9,032 nucleotides of DNA, taken from positions 1 through 9,032 of the forward strand of contig JAHWHA010000130.1 in the NCBI GenBank assembly GCA_019323665.1, read 5' to 3'. Positions 6,854 through 9,032 of this stretch are shown piece after piece. The stretch is from Candidatus Woesearchaeota archaeon. Lineage in GTDB: Archaea; Nanobdellota; Nanobdellia; Woesearchaeales; JAGVZT01. Under the pieces are notes generated by a model. That model made no database searches, had not been told where the DNA came from, and saw nothing but the letters and a program-made list of their open reading frames with translations. Position 1 is the stretch's first letter; each line of letters opens with the position of its first letter. The translations under genes were made by a program, and so were the position numbers.

Positions 6854-7800
6854 TATTCCAATATCTCCAAATTAATATTCAATTCACATGCTGTTTGAAC
6901 AAATATTGGTTTAATTATAGCATGGAATTTCGAAAGTTTTTTTTCTTTATTTCCAATAAAATCAATTGAATAGCTTGCATCCTTCTGTGGGATGCGCAGC
7001 TCATTGATTTTCAATTCTGATTCTTGTGCAATAATTGACTTAACTAATTTTTTGTATGCAGTATCACCGAGTAGTTTGACCTTTGCCACAGCCTCTTTCT
7101 GCTCATCAGTCCAATGTTCTTTTACTCCCTTTGTTATTGGGTTCAATGAGAATATTCCGTCTTCAAACATCATTGGAGGCCAGACATTAGGAAATTTTTT
7201 GGGGACATCTGTTGGATTAAAGCCATAGGCTTTGTAGAGCGGGAAATTCCAGTTTTCAACATAGTCTTTAAATGTACCGATTGATGCGCCTGTGTTTATT
7301 GTAAGGACTGGTTTATCAGTGAATGGGCCCTTGCACTCTTGTACATGCCGACGGAATTGTGCCAGAAGCTGAGGCTGATCTTTTTCAACAAAGGTTATTG
7401 TTTTCTCAAACAAACAGCCATCAAAATCAAACACAACACAGTAGAGTCCTTGTTGCTCTTCATTTTTTAGTATATGGTTTACATCAGGAACAAACTCATC
7501 TAGAATATCCAGGCAGCCTGCCAGTCGTGATCTTTTTGCTATGTAACCTTTTTTGGATTCAACAAGCTGTTTAACTTTTGGATGTGCATTAGAAGGGCAT
7601 GCAGGGAATCTAACTAGCTCCAATCCTTGCATGTCTGTAAGTGCGTCACCAACAAAAACAAGCTGCTCTGCAGAAACTTTCCCAAATCCAGCAATCTGTT
7701 TAATTCCGTTTGACTTGTTTGCATCTGATAACAGAAGTGTTATCCCGTGTGGATGAAGCTGTAATCTAAGTTTAGTTTGCATAAGTTCACCAGCAGACAC
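6853..7800 (-). CDS. HAD-superfamily protein with motifs in circularly permuted order
   Basis: A 315-residue protein. The first ~105 residues resemble the C-terminal half of Cof/SPP-type HAD phosphatases: LHPHGITLLLSDANKSNGI with the motif III lysine K29, motif IV GDALTD (51-56), SNAHPKVKQLV (70-80) and a closing SRLAGCLDILDEF. After a short linker comes what is normally the N-terminal half. Motif I is VVFDFDGCLF (122-131; D125, D127), motif II is LTINTGAS (167-174) and FEDG is at 212-215. A cap-like region then runs to the end. All catalytic elements are therefore present but in the order III-IV-I-II-cap. A magnesium-dependent phosphatase of a sugar phosphate is plausible; the substrate is unknown. 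GTG at 7800 is preferred because it lies 27 bases from the TATA centre, as at two other genes. ATG at 7782, with GGTGA upstream, is the alternative; TTG at 7809 would precede the predicted transcript start. Confidence 0.8.
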   Translation of the reverse strand: MSAGELMQTKLRLQLHPHGITLLLSDANKSNGIKQIAGFGKVSAEQLVFVGDALTDMQGLELVRFPACPSNAHPKVKQLVESKKGYIAKRSRLAGCLDILDEFVPDVNHILKNEEQQGLYCVVFDFDGCLFEKTITFVEKDQPQLLAQFRRHVQECKGPFTDKPVLTINTGASIGTFKDYVENWNFPLYKAYGFNPTDVPKKFPNVWPPMMFEDGIFSLNPITKGVKEHWTDEQKEAVAKVKLLGDTAYKKLVKSIIAQESELKINELRIPQKDASYSIDFIGNKEKKLSKFHAIIKPIFVQTACELNINLEILE

Positions 7801-7821
7801 AATCCTCAAATCTTGATGGGC

Positions 7822-7830
7822 GTATATAAG
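7822..7830 (-). promoter_or_regulatory. Archaeal TATA box for the HAD/Nudix-like unit
   Basis: On the minus strand this reads CTTATATAC, preceded by GCGAAATC. Its centre lies 27 bases from GTG 7800, matching the spacing at the genes starting at 7885 and 8701. It predicts a leaderless mRNA beginning on that GTG. Confidence 0.6.
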
Positions 7831-7853
7831 GATTTCGCTATATCACAGAAAAG

Positions 7854-7863
7854 CTTTATAAAT
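7854..7863 (+). promoter_or_regulatory. Archaeal TATA box for the nucleotidyltransferase gene
   Basis: CTTTATAAAT, preceded by the A-rich CAGAAAAG suited to a BRE, is centred 27 bases before ATG 7885. No ribosome site precedes this ATG, consistent with a leaderless transcript. The box shares the 84-base divergent gap with the minus-strand promoter at 7822-7830. Confidence 0.75.
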
Positions 7864-7884
7864 AATAAATGAATCACCTAGTCT

Positions 7885-8625
7885 ATGAAAATAGTTGTTG
7901 TTGCAGGTGGTCTGGCAACAAGGATGAGGCCTATAACTGAAGAGATCCCAAAATGCCTTATTGACATCAATGGCAAGCCGCTGATACAGCACCAGCTGGA
8001 GTTCTTCAAAGAGCATGGTTATACTGAGTTTATTTTCAATGTTGCTCATCTGGCAGAAAAGGTTGAGGAGTATTTTGGTGACGGGAGTGAATTTGGACTG
8101 ACTATCCAGTATATTGACGAAGGCGAAGAGTTGCGTGGAACTGCTGGTTCTGTTAAGCTGGATGAGGATCTTATAACAGAGGATAATTTTATTGTGTTTA
8201 TGGGTGACAACCTAACAAGCATGGATTTTGATAAATTTATTGAATTCCACCAGCAAAAAGGTGGTGTAGCGACAATATGCATGCGGCCTTTGCCAGCAGG
8301 ATATCAAAGCAGCAGTGTAATTACTCTGCACAAGGATAAACGAATCAAGGTTTTTCTTGAAAAGCCTCCAATGGAGGAGATTGAGAAATACAAAGATGAA
8401 AAGCGCTTTATCAACAGCGGCATATACTGCTTTAAAAGAGAGGTTTTCAAACTGATTCCTCCAAACACAAAATATGATTTTGCCAAGCAGCTTTTCCCTG
8501 ATATCATGAAAAAAAAGCTTGGGATTTATGGTTATGTGACAGAAGAGTTCTTTAGGGAGATTGGGCGTGTTGAAAAATATGATGCATTTTTGAAAGAGAT
8601 TAGGGATAAGAAAAAGTTCTTGTGA
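7885..8625 (+). CDS. Sugar-1-phosphate nucleotidyltransferase (HddC / mannose-1-P guanylyltransferase-like)
   Basis: A 246-residue NTP-transferase, about the length of short enzymes such as HddC and RmlA-like proteins that lack a C-terminal beta-helix. AGGLATRMRPITEEIPKCL (7-25) is the nucleotide-binding signature with its lysine K23. GTAGSV is at 85-90, the metal-site MGDN at 106-109, the sugar-site EKP at 159-161 and NSGIY at 177-181. It makes an NDP-sugar from NTP and a sugar 1-phosphate in the cytoplasm. The base and sugar are not fixed by these motifs. A GmhB-like gene immediately downstream favours GDP-heptose synthesis (HddC role), with mannose-1-phosphate guanylyltransferase or glucose-1-phosphate thymidylyltransferase as alternatives. 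In FFREIGRVEKY (222-232) glutamate E225 occupies the place of the Asp that usually binds the second metal site (DIGTP-type motif). The ATG at 7885 is fixed by the TATA box 27 bases upstream. Confidence 0.87.
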   Translation: MKIVVVAGGLATRMRPITEEIPKCLIDINGKPLIQHQLEFFKEHGYTEFIFNVAHLAEKVEEYFGDGSEFGLTIQYIDEGEELRGTAGSVKLDEDLITEDNFIVFMGDNLTSMDFDKFIEFHQQKGGVATICMRPLPAGYQSSSVITLHKDKRIKVFLEKPPMEEIEKYKDEKRFINSGIYCFKREVFKLIPPNTKYDFAKQLFPDIMKKKLGIYGYVTEEFFREIGRVEKYDAFLKEIRDKKKFL

Positions 8626-8670
8626 AAATTATAATAAAATGTATAGATTATTTGAGATATATTCTAAAGT

Positions 8671-8678
8671 TTTATAAA
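8671..8678 (+). promoter_or_regulatory. Archaeal TATA box for the GmhB-like gene
   Basis: TTTATAAA, preceded by CTAAAG, is centred 27 bases before ATG 8701, the same geometry as the upstream gene. It gives the GmhB-like gene its own promoter within the 75-base A+T-rich gap (8626-8700), even though it follows the nucleotidyltransferase on the same strand. No ribosome site or obvious terminator lies in the gap. Confidence 0.7.
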
Positions 8679-8700
8679 GCCTTGAAATTCTCTTCAACTC

Positions 8701-9032
8701 ATGCAAAAAGCAGTATTCCTTGATAGAGATGGTGTGATAAACGAGAACTGCTCTAGACTTGATTCTGTGGATAAATACAAGATGTTCAAGGGGGTGCCAA
8801 ATGCCATTAAAAAGCTCAATGATGCTGGTTTTTTAGTGATCGTGGTGACAAACCAACCAGATATTGCCAAAGGCTTCTTCACATTTGCCAAGCTTGAAGA
8901 GATCCATGAGCATATGAGAAAAATGCTTGCCAAGGCTGGAGCGCATGTTGATGCATTATATATCTGTCCTCATTATCCTGAGAAGGGGTTTGAGAGGGAA
9001 ATTCCTGAGTTAAAGATTGACTGCAATTGCCG
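8701..9032 (+). CDS. gmhB: D-glycero-D-manno-heptose 1,7-bisphosphate 7-phosphatase-like HAD (GmhB type; partial, C-terminus off window)
   Basis: The first 110 complete codons of a GmhB/HisB-N type HAD phosphatase; the right edge cuts the gene. Motif I is VFLDRDGVIN (5-14) with catalytic D8 and D10, and motif II is VVTNQPDIAKG (48-58). The zinc-binding ligands typical of GmhB follow: C89 and H91 (CPHYP), then C108 and C110 (DCNC), with an arginine codon apparently starting at the edge as in the usual CxCRKP. The enzyme removes the 7-phosphate of heptose 1,7-bisphosphate to give heptose 1-phosphate, the substrate of a heptose-1-phosphate nucleotidyltransferase such as the adjacent gene might encode. 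Histidinol-phosphate phosphatase is the closest alternative within this family, but the sugar-nucleotide neighbourhood favours heptose. The N-terminal half is otherwise unremarkable and intact. Confidence 0.85.
   Translation, partial: MQKAVFLDRDGVINENCSRLDSVDKYKMFKGVPNAIKKLNDAGFLVIVVTNQPDIAKGFFTFAKLEEIHEHMRKMLAKAGAHVDALYICPHYPEKGFEREIPELKIDCNC

Noticed and set aside
6853..7800. HAD gene as a pseudogene broken by truncation
   Set aside because: The frame is open throughout, all four catalytic motifs are present once each, the promoter is well placed and the downstream gene is coupled to it. Permutation explains the order better than decay.
7801..7809. TTG start at 7809 for the HAD protein
   Set aside because: It lies upstream of the transcription start predicted from the TATA box, and TTG is a weak start. 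GTG 7800 or ATG 7782 fit better.
1..9032. CRISPR arrays, tRNA/rRNA genes, insertion sequences or long repeats
   Set aside because: No regularly spaced repeats, transposase-like proteins, terminal inverted repeats or RNA-gene signatures were seen while reading both strands.

Overview
The window looks like a chromosomal surface-glycan (polysaccharide or glycoprotein-glycan) locus of an archaeon. The archaeal call rests on promoters and start sites. Four of the five transcription units visible here begin with a TTTATAA/TTATATA-type TATA box centred 27-30 bases before a start codon, which implies leaderless mRNAs. Genes inside the units instead use Shine-Dalgarno (SD) sites and 1-44 base overlaps. 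The DNA is A+T-rich and uses AGA/AGG arginine codons freely. The lineage cannot be named from this window; the small, tightly packed genes would suit several archaeal phyla.

Layout. (1) 1-1390, minus strand: the amino-terminal 463 residues of a multi-pass membrane protein that resembles GT-C glycosyltransferases and runs off the left edge. (2) 1391-1544: a divergent promoter region. (3) 1545-5464, plus strand: a four-gene operon whose genes all overlap. It encodes a UDP-galactopyranose-mutase-like flavoprotein, a GT2 glycosyltransferase, a GalE-like sugar-nucleotide epimerase and an inositol-monophosphatase-family phosphatase. (4) 5495-7800, minus strand: a two-gene unit, converging on the operon, with a HAD-family protein followed by a 452-residue protein with a Nudix-like segment. 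(5) 7801-7884: a second divergent promoter region. (6) 7885-8625, plus strand: a sugar-1-phosphate nucleotidyltransferase. (7) 8701 to the right edge, plus strand, with its own promoter: the start of a GmhB-type heptose-bisphosphate phosphatase.

How the genes may work together. The epimerase and the mutase-like protein could convert UDP-glucose to UDP-galactose and then to UDP-galactofuranose. The GT2 and GT-C proteins would transfer sugars to a lipid carrier and to an acceptor outside the membrane. The nucleotidyltransferase and GmhB are two of the enzyme types used to make GDP-D-glycero-alpha-D-manno-heptose. All of this is inferred from family resemblance and gene neighbourhood.

The most unusual item is the HAD protein at 6853-7800. 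Its motifs occur in the order III, IV, I, II, cap, as expected of a circularly permuted HAD phosphatase. It is coupled to an unrecognised protein that carries a degenerate Nudix box. No RNA genes, mobile elements, CRISPR arrays or long repeats were seen, and no stretch over 300 bases lacks a gene.
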